A stretch of 64,000 bases of DNA, from NCBI RefSeq assembly GCF_030272615.1, contig NC_081406.1, forward strand, positions 110,185,283 to 110,249,282, read 5' to 3'. Below, piece after piece: positions 1 through 12,010 of this stretch; position 1 is the first letter of the stretch; each line of letters opens with the position of its first letter. The position numbers and the translations under genes were made by a program. This DNA comes from Cryptomeria japonica. Lineage: Eukaryota > Streptophyta > Pinopsida > Cupressales > Cupressaceae. Under the pieces are notes generated by a model. It had not been told where the DNA came from. It did not search any database and saw only the letters and a list, made by a program, of their open reading frames with translations.

Positions 1-861
1 TTTCATGCATTTATTGAATTTTCTTCTAATCTTTTGACCTCTTGTTGATCTCCCTATTGTAGACCTACTACATGTGTCACTTTCATTTTCTATTACTGCA
101 TTTTCCTCACTAGACGAAGACAGATCTAACAAATACCTATCTGGGGGTACCTACACTCCATGAAATGAGAGAGTTAATTGGTAATGAGAGAGAAATTTTG
201 CAAATGAGGGTAATGTTGATGAAGAAGTCAGCCCTAAAGTTGATTTTTGGATGAAAATTGGAATAAGTCCAACCGGGGCCTCAAGTGTTGATAACTGTAT
301 TAGATTTGCTGCTAATGTCGAGGTTTGAAAAACTGAGGAAGTTTGTTTTCCAAGTAATTTAAAAAAAATAAACTGTTTCTATAGTGTGTATTGACTAGTT
401 ATACCTGTCCATCCATGAGACTATACAGGATCCTCGTCAAAGGGGTTCAGGGTCCTATACAATGTAATTCAATTATCTTATGTTAGCTAAAAATTACATA
501 GTACAAAACATGAACAACATGAACTTTGTAGACAAAAATAGTATTAAATAATAAAAAAGATGTTGTCATCAAAATCATTGTAAATTTTTTAATTCCTTAC
601 CTTTACTTTATGTAGACTATGCAGGATCCTCAACTAAATGGTTGACGATGTCTGTAGTCAACGACCCGTTCCCACCAAGGGTGATAGCATCACACATGGA
701 CTATACTTGAAATCAATACCATCAATTGAGCATCATAAGCATTACTACATTTGTAAGTTGATAAACAATAAATACATACATATCATAAGCATCAGAAGCA
801 TCACATGATGTGTCATCATATATGTAATTGAGCATCACAATTAGCATCACATATCATGTGT
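1..861. other. Distal flank of CACTA element, no firm gene
   Basis: This stretch lies beyond the C-terminal end of the minus-strand CACTA transposase. On the minus strand, roughly 1-130 reads as an open, Ser/Glu-rich then basic peptide, which could be the start of a second CACTA frame, but it runs off the window edge and cannot be judged. The rest is AT-rich with repeated CATCA/CACAT words. No CACTA terminal inverted repeat was found here. Confidence 0.3.
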
Positions 862-1089
862 CATCATAAACATGTAATCCATCACATATGTATCATAAAT
901 CACCATCCATCACATAGGTAATAAACAATCCACATTCTATAAATAAACACAAAGTTCAAAAAATGTCACATGCATCATCATAAACATGTGATCCATCACA
1001 TATGTATTTTAAATCAACATCCATCACATAGCTAATAAACAATCCAATTTCCATAAATAAACACAATTTAAAAATTATCACATAAATAG
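862..1089. repeat. 114-bp tandem duplication (two copies)
   Basis: Two adjacent copies of a 114-bp unit, each opening with CATCATAAACATGT and containing CATCCATCACATAG and ATAAACAATCC. Copy A starts at 862 and copy B at 976. They differ by scattered substitutions. They sit in the 3' flank of the CACTA transposase, a place where CACTA elements often carry subterminal repeats, but no function can be shown. Confidence 0.75.
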
Positions 1090-1247
1090 TCACTCTCCCT
1101 ATCTCCATCTCCATATTAAAAGGTGCATCATGAATTAATTATGTAATGGCATTAGAATTCAAAACATAATGAATTAATTATGTAAAAAAAATCTATCAAG
1201 AAGTCAATATTAAATAGATAATATACTAATCGCATACCTCATACATT

Positions 1248-1288
1248 TCATTCTTCATCATCATGAACATCAAGGTCATCATCGCCAA

Positions 1289-1349
<61 letters not shown>

Positions 1350-2267
1350 GTCGTCGTCATCATCATCATCATCAATGTCTTCGCCATCATCACCATCATC
1401 ATCACCATCACCATCACCATCATCATCATCTTCATCTTCTTCATCTTCTTCTTCTTCTTCTTCTTCTTCTTCATCATCATCATCATCATTGAGAAACTGT
1501 CGATCATGATCATCATCCACTTCATCTTCTACTTCTTCAGTATCTTCTTCTTCCATCACATTATACTTTATCGGCCTTCCTCTTGGATCATGTCTAACAA
1601 CAAATGACCAACCCGGTTTATGTGGAACCTCTGAGTAAAATACTTGCTCACATTGGCTTGGAAGAACATAGGGCTCATCCCCAACTGGTTCAAATGACCT
1701 TGTATTTAGCATTATAAAACCATTATCATGCTCAATAATAGTTCTATCAGGATCATTTTTATTCAATCGTAGCCTGTACCATTTGACGACGAACAAAACT
1801 AATTTGAAGGAATTAAAGTCACACTCAAGTATATCATCCAAAATGCCATAGTATCGATTTTGAGACTGTTGAGGATGTATGTCATTTCTCAATGAAATCT
1901 TTGTCACCTCAAAGACTGCAGTGATGCCAAAATCACAAGTTTTCTTCATGTCATCCAATTTTTTTATGCGAAATTTATGACCATTGCAGCACATAGCGTT
2001 GTGGTGTTTGACCTGTGATATGTCAAACATGTAAAATTTATTGCATTGTGAGTTGATAAACATATGGGTGACTAATAAATTTATACGTACCTGTTTATCT
2101 CTTAAACCATATGCTAAATTAATTTCCCTTTGCGTAACATTGGAATCTCCATTACGATGTGCTTCTTTAACCAATGAAGCCACACATTCCCATGTTAACG
2201 TGTGTCTAGATTGTTGACAACGTTCAATCCATACCATCATCCAATCAAGATTGTTTGCAATATACAA
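1248..2267 (-). pseudogene. CACTA transposase C-terminal part (DUF4216) with acidic tail
   Basis: The middle of this frame carries the DUF4216 signature found at the C-terminus of plant En/Spm (CACTA) TNPD-type transposases: an N-x-Y-Y-G block, a K-W-Y/V block about 25 residues later, then D-E-P-Y-V-L-P-S-Q-x-x-Q-V-F-Y and a P-x-x-G-W-x-x-V-V segment. A 78-nt stretch (2013-2090, GTACGT...CACAG on the minus strand) looks like an intron that happens to stay open, so the continuous frame is not the true protein. The last hundred or so residues are almost pure Asp/Glu, encoded by an expanded TCA/TTC microsatellite. The first Met is unlikely to be a real start, because the family normally has this domain fused to TNP2 and DUF4218 as found upstream at 2356-9596. 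It is probably no longer functional, since the gene is interrupted elsewhere. Confidence 0.8.
1285..1490. repeat. TCA/TTC trinucleotide microsatellite
   Basis: Long runs of TCA (about 1288-1375) followed by mixed TCA/ACC/TCT and TTC runs to about 1490. On the minus strand they encode the Asp/Glu tail of the DUF4216 frame. The plus-strand Ile/Phe-rich frame and the minus-strand Met-rich frame here are only other phases of the same repeat. Confidence 0.95.
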
Positions 2268-2355
2268 ATGTAGTGCATCCCACTCTCGACCAACTGTACA
2301 AAAAATAAATAGACGTCTTACGATCGATTTATTTTGAAGATTAAGAATTAATTAA

Positions 2356-3157
2356 CTACAATAACATCTTATAATTACCTCTCACTTTCCTCAATATACC
2401 TTTCCCCGTCAAGTACTCCCCTTTGAATTTGTTAATTGTGTTGGGATCCCAAATGCGACCCATGTGGATCTTTGCTGCAAACTTAGGAATATATTCAGAA
2501 ATGTACACCATAGTCTTGTATACCATATATCCCTCCACCATAGAACCCTCAGGATATTCTCTTTGTTGAACAAAAGCCTTCAAAAATTTCAAGTGCCTCT
2601 CAACTATCCACATTGACCTAGTGTGTACAGGTCCACACAATTCAATCTCCTCAACTTGGTGTATGAGGTAGTGTTCTTGTGCATTGAAAAAAGATGGAGG
2701 TAGACACTTTTGCATTTCACACATTAAATGAGGAATTTTTCTCTTCCAATATTTTATATCATCTTTATGGATTTATTTACATGATAACCACCTACAAGGT
2801 ATTCAAGACGCAAAAATATATATTACATAACAAGTAAAACAAATCGCAAATATAATATCTATACAACGAACTAAACAAATATCACTACTTACCTCATGTA
2901 TTTTCCAAGATCATATATGACTTGCTTGACATTATTGTCGAAGTCATCTGGGAGAGATAGTTGTAGAACGTACTGCAACAATTACAAAATTATCTTTTCA
3001 TTTTTTTGTAACATAATGAAAAGTACACGTATGCACAGTACTTAAATACATACTAAAAACACAAGAGCATGAATTACCTTAATGAAGGTATGCCAATCAT
3101 GCGTTTTCATCCCTGGCCCAAATTCACTTTTCTTTGATATGAGATTGTTTATGTTTG
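2356..3157 (-). pseudogene. CACTA transposase DUF4218 part, three exons
   Basis: On the minus strand three coding blocks with plausible splice sites give a DUF4218 domain. Block 1 (3157 to about 3080) ends with G-x-K-T-H-D-W-H and F-I-K before a GTAATT donor. Block 2 (about 2973-2894) has a TTGCAG acceptor and a GTAAGT donor. Block 3 (about 2760-2356) contains L-P-P-S-F-F, H-L/V-V-E-E-I-E-L-C-G-P-V-H, R-x-M-W/Y-x-x-E-R-x-L-K and P-E-G-S-M-V-E-G-Y, all hallmark words of DUF4218 in plant TNP2/CACTA transposases. Block 1 starts exactly at the edge of the 4.07-kb insertion. Its reading frame resumes in phase on the other side of the insert (7230), so this was one gene before the insertion. The insertion makes the locus a pseudogene. 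Confidence 0.85.
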
Positions 3158-4184
3158 TGTCATGCCCAAACTTTTGGGCACAAACGGAATTTTTTTTTTT
3201 TTTTAAAACATCTCCTAATAAAACTAAATTTACTAAATGACACATTAACGAGTCTTGTCTTATCTACGTTTGATTTCCTTCCAACTAGGAATAATCTAAC
3301 CACTAGATCAAGTAAGCGAGATAATAAAATGTGGAGTCTTAATTTCTCCAAAAGAATTATTATTATCTCATCAAATAATAAATAATAATTTCGTTTAAAC
3401 AAAAATCTCTAAATAAATGTGCAAGAGATATTATTATTCTCAAATAGTCTTTTAATTGCCTAGGAACTAAATTAATTACCTTTAGCACTTAGTTTTATAA
3501 AACCTATTATTTATTTTAACAATAATTATAATTTGTCTAAAATTTGACTTTAGGGTCGATTAATCCCATAGTGCAATTGTGCTATAAAATTTTATTAAAG
3601 ATGGCCAATATAATTTAACTTCTAAGGCTAACTATTTCAAAAGTATTTATTATTATTCTCCCATAAAATTCAAACCCAAAAGGGTTCTAAAACTAGCTTT
3701 TAAATAAAATCCTTAGAAAAACTCTACTCAATAACAATAGAAATTTCACTATTTGAAGAATAAACCACTTAAGATCCTAATTTATGAAACTAATATATAT
3801 ATGTACTACATATATATCTATGTGCTATTACACCATTAATATATATATATATATATATGAGATATGTAAAGAGTTTTGATAAATAATCTATGGTCTTGTC
3901 CAAAGTCTATGGGGATACCCTATTCAAAATTCGAATAGGGTTCCCCCCTTTTAATTTTTTTATTATATAATAATGAAACCCTAACTTCTTTTAAAAACAT
4001 ATCCCACACATTTTTTTTTTTTTAAATAAACACCCATGAGTGATTTGCCCTAACCCGAAAGTTGGGTTAGGGCATGTGTGTGTGTGTTTGTGTGCAGGTT
4101 GAAAGAGGAGGCGACAGCCATGGTGAACGATGGAGGTGTTGCTCACGGGGAGAGGTAGTGTTTAAAGCACGAGGGGCAGCAAAG

Positions 4185-4369
4185 GGTTTGCCTACGGGAC
4201 CACCGCAGCAGTGCCTAGGTGCCACTGCGGGTCGTGGTCCGCAGCGGCGTTGCGACGTCTCTGCGGGATGCAACCTGCAGTGGTGACCAAGGCCACCCCT
4301 GTGGGTCATGACCCGCAGTGGTGCCGCGGGCGCCTCTGTGGGTCACGGCCCACAGGGGTCCCGAGCCGC
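4185..4369. repeat. 37-bp GC-rich hairpin tandem array
   Basis: Four units of exactly 37 bp start at 4222, 4259, 4296 and 4333, with a weaker fifth unit before them at 4185. Each unit opens with a roughly 26-nt inverted repeat of the form CC-CTG-GGG...CCC-CAG-GG (for example GGGTCATGACCC at the centre of the third unit). Bases differ between units while the stems mostly stay paired. The array lies in a GC-rich island of about 300 bp inside very AT-rich DNA. Frames crossing it are artefacts of the repeat. Confidence 0.85.
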
Positions 4370-4450
4370 CCAGGCCTTCCACCGAGGGTTTTCAACACAG
4401 TTTTTTTTTTTTAAATTAATTTTTTTTCTTCTTTATTACAAAGCAAAGCA

Positions 4451-4455
<5 letters not shown>

Positions 4456-4534
<79 letters not shown>
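4456..4534. repeat. (TA)n microsatellite
   Basis: About 78 bases of uninterrupted TA dinucleotides inside the solo-LTR-like insertion. The Ile/Tyr-rich frames across it are repeat artefacts. Confidence 0.97.
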
Positions 4535-4538
<4 letters not shown>

Positions 4539-7229
4539 AAAGGTAAGACATTCTGTTTATTTTTAATCTCTTTATAACATGTAGAAAATATTAAATTATT
4601 AGCAGCATGATAATAGATGCAAAGTATTTTTTTTTTTCTATTATGCTTATATTTAGGCTTTAAATTTTGTCCTAATCTTTTTATATACAAATCATGAATT
4701 AATTATTTCCCTAGCACATTAAGCCTAGCATAGTGGGAAATACTATATTTTTTTGTTTAAAGCATTCTATATATTTCTTTCCTATTTTAAAAAAACACTA
4801 ACAGCAAGCTCTAATGTATTTTTTTTTTTTTTTAAGTCTAGATGCTAACTTTAGAAGTAGACTATTACTTTCAGATTTAATTTTTGCAATAAATAAAATG
4901 ACAGAATGTAATAAACTTTAACAACAACTATATTAACCTAGAAAACATTTAAAAACCAATTTAGAGATAGACATATTAAACCTATTTAACCATAATTTGT
5001 ATTTGCTTTTAACTAAATAGGTCTAGATGCAGCTTTTACAAATCCCATAATTTCATTTTGCATGATGGAATAAAATGAACTTTTATTTTCCAATAATAAG
5101 AAAGCAACAAATATATTAACTCAACAACTATAGGAACTTAATGCATAAATAACATTTTTTTTTTTTGCAAAAATAACTTAATAGGGAAAATACATATTTC
5201 TTTCAAGAGCGTATAGAATACAAAGTAGTCAATATTACAAAAGGGTGTGATACCCAACTAGTCTCTCATTCCATTAAATGAGGACTTGAAATAAAACTAA
5301 ATACATATATTTTTTTGAAATAAATACAATATATAACTTTGCTTTTTACATTGCTGCCATTAAAAATACAATATTCCCTTATCCAAACTTTTCTGCAAGT
5401 CAAATAAAAACCAACAACTCCTAGCTTTCTTTTTTTTTCTTTTCTTTTTCCTTCCCAAGCAACCTAAAAATTAACATAAGGCTTAACCATGGAGTGCTCA
5501 CCTCCCAGCCTAGGCTTACTAGAAGCCACCCCCGAGCTTGGAGAACCAAGCACTAGACAGGTTACACACATGCAAACACAACAAGCAAGGGATAAACACA
5601 CAAAAGGCTATGCAGCAAGGGTCACAAAAGAACACCCTTGAGATCACTCTCTTAATGAGAGCCTCTCACCCAAGGCTGTCAAACTTCTTCCACCCCAAGA
5701 CCATTCTACTCTCCCAAGAGTAGAAGGCCTTGGATACTCCCAATACAAGAAAATGCATAAAAGAAATGAAGGGGAAGTCACATATTCTTTCACAAAGTAA
5801 AATACAAATAAACAACTCTTTCATACAAGCATTTCTTCAAACATACATATGCAACATAAACAAAAAGAGAGTAAGAACCAACCTTAATCTGCCCAAAGGT
5901 TTTGCTAGATCTAGTTGGGGATGAGCAGCCCAAATCCACACAATATTTTCACCAACACTTAGCCAAAATTCTATCCTACAACTATTCTTCTCAAAATTGC
6001 ATAATCTCCAACAATGGAGAGTGGGTGATTAACTCACTAAGCCCCTAATCCTTGCCTAAGAAGACCTCTCTCACTCTTCCCAACCCCTTGGATAGAGTGA
6101 GAGTTCCCATTGGTTGGTCTTCCCAACCTATTACATGTTGCTAAAACTGGAAAGAGAAAAGGTAAGAGAGGATGGGGAAGAGAGACTGACATCAAAAAGG
6201 AAGGTTGTCTATCCTAGGAGGAACCTTCTAAGTTGAATTTTCGCTCACCTTGGAAAAACCACTTTTTGAGGTGACTAAACAGTCACATGGGAGTAGTCAC
6301 ATGGTTAAAAATACCCCTAACCCATAGGTATACCCTTTGGACCTTTGGATAAGCCCTAAAACTAACCCTAGGAGTCCATTTGACCCCTTAGAAATCCAGC
6401 TGAAGTTAACCTACGGGTCAAACTTGAGTTGACCACTCCCAAGACTCTCTACCCAAGGCAAATTTGGGACCACACTCAAATGTTTGGAATGGGCTTTGGT
6501 AGGAACAAACTCCCTCCAAGAGATAAGTCAAAATCAATGACACTAATCAACACATGTGTCAAGTGACACAATAAAATACATTACAAAATTACACATGGAA
6601 TTTGTCTCTTGTTGGATTTACACAAATTAATAAAATCAATTTAACACACATGCATCATTTACTTTCACAAATAAAATACGATACGAACGGGGTGTTGTCT
6701 CTCCAAATAGACAACCCCTGGCTTTACAAACGTACATAGGTCTAGGTTTGGTTCTCCATAATATTTCCATGGTCACATGGATAATTTTCCTGCGCATCTC
6801 AATTTACACATTAGTAATTCCAAATAACCACATATATTATTAAACACATGAATTTGAATACACATCAAACACTCATAAAATTGACATTAATAAAACAATA
6901 TCTCATATATCCCAATTAATCCACCTAAGCAATTAGCATAATCCTCATAATTTTGATCCATTCATAATATATGCATCCTATTTCTATCATCATAATAAAG
7001 TCCTGCAAATCCAACAATGACATACATCATCTCAAAGTCATCCTATTCTAGAATCATATAAAGTTTCATATCCATAATGCATAAAATGGATCATCAATAT
7101 ACATCAATGTTATCCAAATCATGGAATCATATAAGTTCTAAATCCATAATGCATAAAAATAAAGCATCCATAATAGTCTCATCATGAAAATAATAGAAAT
7201 GCTAGGATGAGTCGGGGTAGGGCCTCACA

Positions 7230-9596
7230 GTTCGCAGCAAATCCTATGGGAAAACGAATTTTTCGAATGACTTCTTTTATAGCATTGCTTTGCTGGTCCG
7301 TTAATAACCAAGGAAGCTCACTTATATTAATCTGGTCTCCATGGCTATTTGATTGAATGACATTTATCATTGCATGATTGGAATCTTGAATCTCACTACA
7401 TATTTTGACAATTTTTTCTTTGTCACGCCTTCTATCCAATATTTTCCATACTGTCTCTATTATATTCTTTCCAATATGCATACTATCAAACAAATGAACA
7501 ATTTGTAACTTCTCATAGTAGGGAAACCTACTAAATTGTCGGGGATAACTTTTTAGTCCCTTAGGAAGGTGGTCATTTATGCCTTCATGACCTTCATGAT
7601 CATCAATCACATCATCAGTAAACAAAACAAAATAGAAAAGATGTTTTATGACAAACCAATAGATGGAATGGCATTACCTTGACAGTTAATTCTATTATAT
7701 TCCAACTTCCATAGGTGAGGTGTCATTCTTCATGGCTTTGATGTATTCTCTTCTTTCCCATTGAAAAGATGTTTTTCAGTATTTCAATACTTATGATTTT
7801 TGTGGAGAAAGTGCCTATACTCATCAAACACCTGCTTTCCTAAACTTTTTGAATGACGAGATTTCATCTTTGGACCACAAACAGGACATGCAAATTTTCC
7901 CTTTCTTTGAAGACCTACAAGATAATGTATAATTGGATTAAATATGATAATTTTTTGAATTATAATGTTCATGCCCAACTTAAACACTATAACATACCAC
8001 AAAAATGTGTTAGCCCCGAGGCATCGTGTATTGTCCATAGAAGCATCGCATGGAATTGAAATTGTCTTTGTCCTATTGGTCTAGAGACGTCATACATAGT
8101 GACACCATTCCATAACTCCAACAACTCATCGATAAGAGGCTCGATATATACATTCATATCTTTAACTTGGTACTTACCTAATCGAATGAACAAAAACATT
8201 ACATAATTATTATGACCATTTTATTGCAATATTTATAATTAAATTTAGACGACTATATTTAAATGATAAAATACTTGGAACAATCATTGCCAACATTATG
8301 TACTCCCTCTTTATTGACATCCATGGAAGAATGTTATTGTTGATAACAAAAATAGGCCACACTGAGTAAACAAATCTCATCTCTCCAAATGGATTGACAC
8401 TGTCCGCTGCCAATGAAAGCCTTAGATTACGAGGTTCTTCTTTAAAGTGTGGCCATTTTTTCTCTATGTCCATAAATGCTGAACCATCTGCAGGCATTCG
8501 AATAATGTCATCTCGACTTCTATTGCGTGCATGGTAATCCATAAATTGTGCCAAGCTAGTGCACTTGAATAATTGTTGCATATGTGGAATAATGGGAATA
8601 TAGCGAAGAACCTTGCGAGGAACCCTTTTTTTATTTGATTTGTTCGATATCTACTGATATGACATTTAGGGCATTCAGTTTGAAATTCATGTTGTTTGTG
8701 ATATATAATATGATCATTGGGACAAGCATCTATTGCTTGATACTCCATTCCAATATCTTTCATAATGGTAGATAATTCTCGGTATGAGCGAGGTAGAATA
8801 TTTAATGGTGGTAACAAAAACTCACCTATCAATCTACAACAAAAAAATATAATTTGTTATAATAAAGAATATTAAGGGTACAACATGATTCACAGTTTAT
8901 TATGACATATATGACATACCTTAACATACGTGACATTGTTATGTTGGATGAACCATTCATAACCTTCAAGTTCACCAACAACAATACAACGGAGAGAAGA
9001 GTTGCCTGCGAGCCTTTGTAAATAGCCTCAGATGCCTTCTCAAGTAGAGGGACATCATGAACAACATCAAGGTCATCTTCATCATCATGATCAGCTGCGC
9101 GAGTACTAAATGAGTCATGGATCAATGTATTTGTACCATCATCTTCAATTGTGTTTTCTGGCTAATGATCGTCATCTGCCATGGGATCATTATCTTTAGC
9201 TTCAATATTCACACCTCCATGTTTGTCCACTTCAAAAACCATATTCTCAGGGTTGTGTTGATCCATACCATATGCTTCGGGGTGCTCAACCTATATAAAA
9301 TTGATAAACATAAATAAATCATGATCATGATCTCATCATCACGTGATTTATTATGTATATAAATTGTCAAAATGATATAATGAAAAACTTACCAATGGAT
9401 GATAATCATGTCCACCTTCAATGTGACCATGCAACCTAAAATGTTTCTTCACTGTTTAGATTAGAAGTCTTCTAGTCTTTAACCCCTTACAAATTTTGCA
9501 CGGACAATAACATTTTCCATCACCTCTTCTTTTCAAGTTAGAGCACAATCTAGCAATTGTCTCCTTATTTTGTTGTTCATTGATATTGTCTGACAT
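7230..9596 (-). pseudogene. CACTA transposase N-terminal and TNP2 domain
   Basis: Minus-strand coding blocks in family order. An ATG at 9596 starts a transposase-associated zinc-finger-like domain (C-P-C-K-I-C followed by a V-K-K-H-F-R-L-H-G block), interrupted by a TAG. Next are an acidic linker and the start of TNP2 (about 9125-8880). Then come a block with L-P-R-S-Y, A-C-P-N-D-H-I-I-Y and C-P-K-C (about 8832-8600), and a block with A-D-G-S-A and L-A-A-D-S-V-N-P-F-G (8581-8210). A block with P-L-I-D-E-L-L-E-L-W-N-G-V and H-A-M-L-L-W-T-I-H-D (8199-7990) precedes a C-P-V-C zinc-binding block with K-N-H-K (about 7930-7784). The last block has Y-E-K-L-Q-I-V-H-L-F-D-S-M-H-I-G-K-N (about 7625-7230). 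Frameshifts and stops between blocks, together with the insertion at 3158-7229, make it non-functional. The gene would have cut and pasted a CACTA element; terminal repeats were not located. Confidence 0.85.
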
Positions 9597-9975
9597 GGTC
9601 TTTCTTCATAGGCAAGAAAATAGAAATTATCATCATTGAACAAAGAATCTTATTGAATGTAGATTTCTAGTTTTCTTATGGTACATCACAGAACATGGAA
9701 AACAAGAAATACTCAATAGATAACAGGATTCATTGATCTAGTATTATCACAATCTGCACTTGGCCTTCAATATTTTCTCCTCCTAACACTGTTTATCCAT
9801 TACCTGTCAAGTATAGAACTCTAGAACCCGTGGCTATTAAAATACACAAGACAACATTGTAGCATCTTATAATCATCTGTTATAAAACCAAAGCACTTGG
9901 GAGTGATTCTTTTGCTTGTCACAGTCCAGGAAAATGGTGTCTACTAGAGCCTTGAATAACTGACTAGAAAGATTT
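9597..9975. other. Spacer between CACTA and CWC22 pseudogenes
   Basis: No gene seen. This should include the 5' flank of the CACTA element, but no TTGTAGTG-type terminal repeat is visible. There is also no clear poly-T on the plus strand, which would mark the poly-A tail of the neighbouring retrocopy. Confidence 0.4.
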
Positions 9976-12010
9976 TTAATTCCTTTTCCTTTTCCTTCTG
10001 ATTTTTTCACTGTCACTTCCATCCTCTGAGTCAGATGCCCTCGCCCTTTTCTTTCTTCTTGTTTTTTCATACTCATTGTCATGCTTTGAATTATTTTTCT
10101 TTGTTGGTGACTCCTTACTGCTCTCACTATCAGTTTCACTCTCAAAATCTGAGTCTAATGTATCAGAATATGATGAACCTGATCAACTAGAAGAATTGTC
10201 ATTAGAGGTAGAATCATTTGACTCAGGAATTGACTTTTGCTGCTGCATTACAAGCCTTGGCATATTCTTCAAATACTCACATAAACTCTCAGTGATACCA
10301 CCAAGACCAATAGAAGTAAAGAAATTGATAGCAAACCATGAATTTTTTGGATTGTCCTTTGGAGAAATTGAATCAAAAGACTCCTGCATTGTTGGATCGT
10401 TCAACCTTTCATTAAGAAACAATATACCAAGATGCCCTGCCAGCTATTGCAAGAGAATCTTTATAAAAATATGGGAAGAGGAAGTAGTATCTTCCTCTGT
10501 CAGACGTAGATAAGCAAGACAATGCCATGGAAGAGCATCTGTGCCAAGTAAGTGGGCAAAAAAATTTGCAACATTACGCAGTTTATTTGTTTCCAGTCTG
10601 TGTATCATAGAATACTGTTGTACAAAACACTTATCAAAAAATTCCTCATAAATTTTATTGATCATACATAATCTTTTCCCAAGAAGACCAAAATATCAAA
10701 GGTATGTTCTCTCTTGACTAGGTTCAAGCTTGATCTTTAGTAGCTTATGACCAGCTTCCTCAAAATCAAGACTTGACATGATTGCCAAATAAATTGTACG
10801 TCTTAAATTGACCAAGTTTGTCTATGTCTCATCCTGTATTCTCAGTGCTTCTTCACCTTCCTCTTCATCATCATCATCATCATCATCTGAATCATCACCT
10901 GAATCATTCTCCCCTTCTGCTTCATCTGAAGAAGCATCTCCAAGGATATCTTTCTTTAGTTTTTCATAGGTTGCCTCATGCTCTAAGAAATCAGGATCTG
11001 GCTTGAAAACATCCAAACCAGCTTCTTGATCAAGTTCATCTTCTAGGAAAACTTCATGTGTTAACTGGTCTAGACGCACAGCTAGATGACCCTCAAACTT
11101 ATCTTTGTGAATTGCAAAAGGGCCTTCAATTAAAAACTATACTCATTTGTCAATTTCCCCCTCATGGAGAAGACCTCTAAATCTTTCAAAAATCCCATAG
11201 AGACCTTTGGGTGAAAGGTCTTGCAACAAAGAACCACATTCTTTCATGAACCCAACAACAACCTCTACACTATCATCTATGGAGTTCTCTAGTAAAAGGG
11301 TGAGAATTTCCAAGGCAATGATCTCATGTGCAACTTGTTGATTCACTAAATGAGCTATGAATTTGGCTGTTGCTATCAACATGTGCTTGTCATTGCGTTT
11401 GTATGCCCTCTTAAGCTGCAAAATAATTCTTTGCAAAAGCAGATTGCCAACTTTAGGAAATTTTGTATTTACCACAGCAACCAACGTAGCAAAAACATCT
11501 GTAAATCCAGGGGATGCCATTTGGGATTTTATACAAGACCTACAAAATAGACCCCTCCCATGGATGAGATTCTCTGCAAACAACTCTGGAATGATGTTCT
11601 TGATGCTAGATGCATTTACCTTGTTTACTAGCCCATTGATACTCTTCCAAAGGTCATGCCATGTCATGCATTGGTATTCCACACTGCTCTTTTCTTCCAC
11701 ATCTTTCATTATTTGAGCCAGCTTAAATGGGGGAATGTAAACACCCCCACTTCTTCCAACGCCCTTCTCAGCTCCTCTTACAACACCTTCACCATTCCCA
11801 TTCTGAGATGGAGCAAACACAACACCAGAAGTTTTCACTTCCACTGCCTCTATGTCCCTCTTGTTTCCAGAAGCCCCTTTACCACTTAATTCATGCTTAT
11901 TTCTGTACATAAACCCATCAGGAAGCATGAGTTTTTGCATATAAGCTTTCCCAAATATTTTATAGTTATTTTTCATCAAGATTCCCTCAGGAGCTGGAAG
12001 ATCTTGCTTC
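9976..12010 (-). pseudogene. Processed pseudogene of splicing factor CWC22
   Basis: CWC22 is the conserved spliceosome protein that delivers eIF4A3 and the exon-junction complex to pre-mRNA. A single minus-strand frame from about 11979 to the TAA at 9976 matches it in order: V-Y-I-P-P-F-K before the MIF4G domain, I-P-E-L-F-A-E-N-L-I-x-G-R-G-L-F-C-R-S-C, N-Q-Q-V-A-H-E-I-I-A-L-E, an Asp/Glu linker, the MA3 domain ([51 protein letters not shown]), and a Ser/Arg/Lys tail. The frame has no introns and no visible frameshift but about six nonsense codons, and a short in-frame deletion just before E-R-T-Y-L. The normal N-terminal region upstream of V-Y-I-P-P-F is not recognisable. The absence of introns suggests a retrocopy; it cannot make the full protein. 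Confidence 0.88.

Larger units (their letters stand above)
3158..7229. mobile_element. 4.07-kb TG...CA insertion, probable solo LTR
   Basis: The block begins TGTCATGCCC and ends GGGCCTCACA, so its tips form the short imperfect inverted repeat typical of LTR ends. It is flanked by GTTTG (3153-3157) and GTTCG (7230-7234), a 5-bp target duplication with one mismatch. Removing it restores the transposase frame in phase. No second copy of the start or end was found inside, and no Gag or Pol frame, so it is best read as a solo LTR left by recombination between two LTRs. Length and end sequence resemble the long LTRs of Tekay/Del-type Gypsy elements; that lineage call is inference. It contains a GC-rich hairpin array (4185-4369) and a long AT run. 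Orientation is not settled. Confidence 0.7.

Noticed and set aside
1226-1607. Met-rich minus-strand and Ile/Phe-rich plus-strand frames
   Set aside because: Both are other phases of the TCA/TTC microsatellite that encodes the Asp/Glu tail.
4222-4369. CRISPR-like array
   Set aside because: Direct 37-bp tandem units without distinct spacers, in plant nuclear DNA inside an LTR-like insertion.
4067-4690. Several small frames over the GC island and TA run
   Set aside because: They arise from the 37-bp hairpin repeats and the TA microsatellite; no start context or domain.
1-9975. CACTA terminal inverted repeats
   Set aside because: Looked for CACTACAAG-type ends on both sides of the transposase; none convincing, so element borders are not reported.
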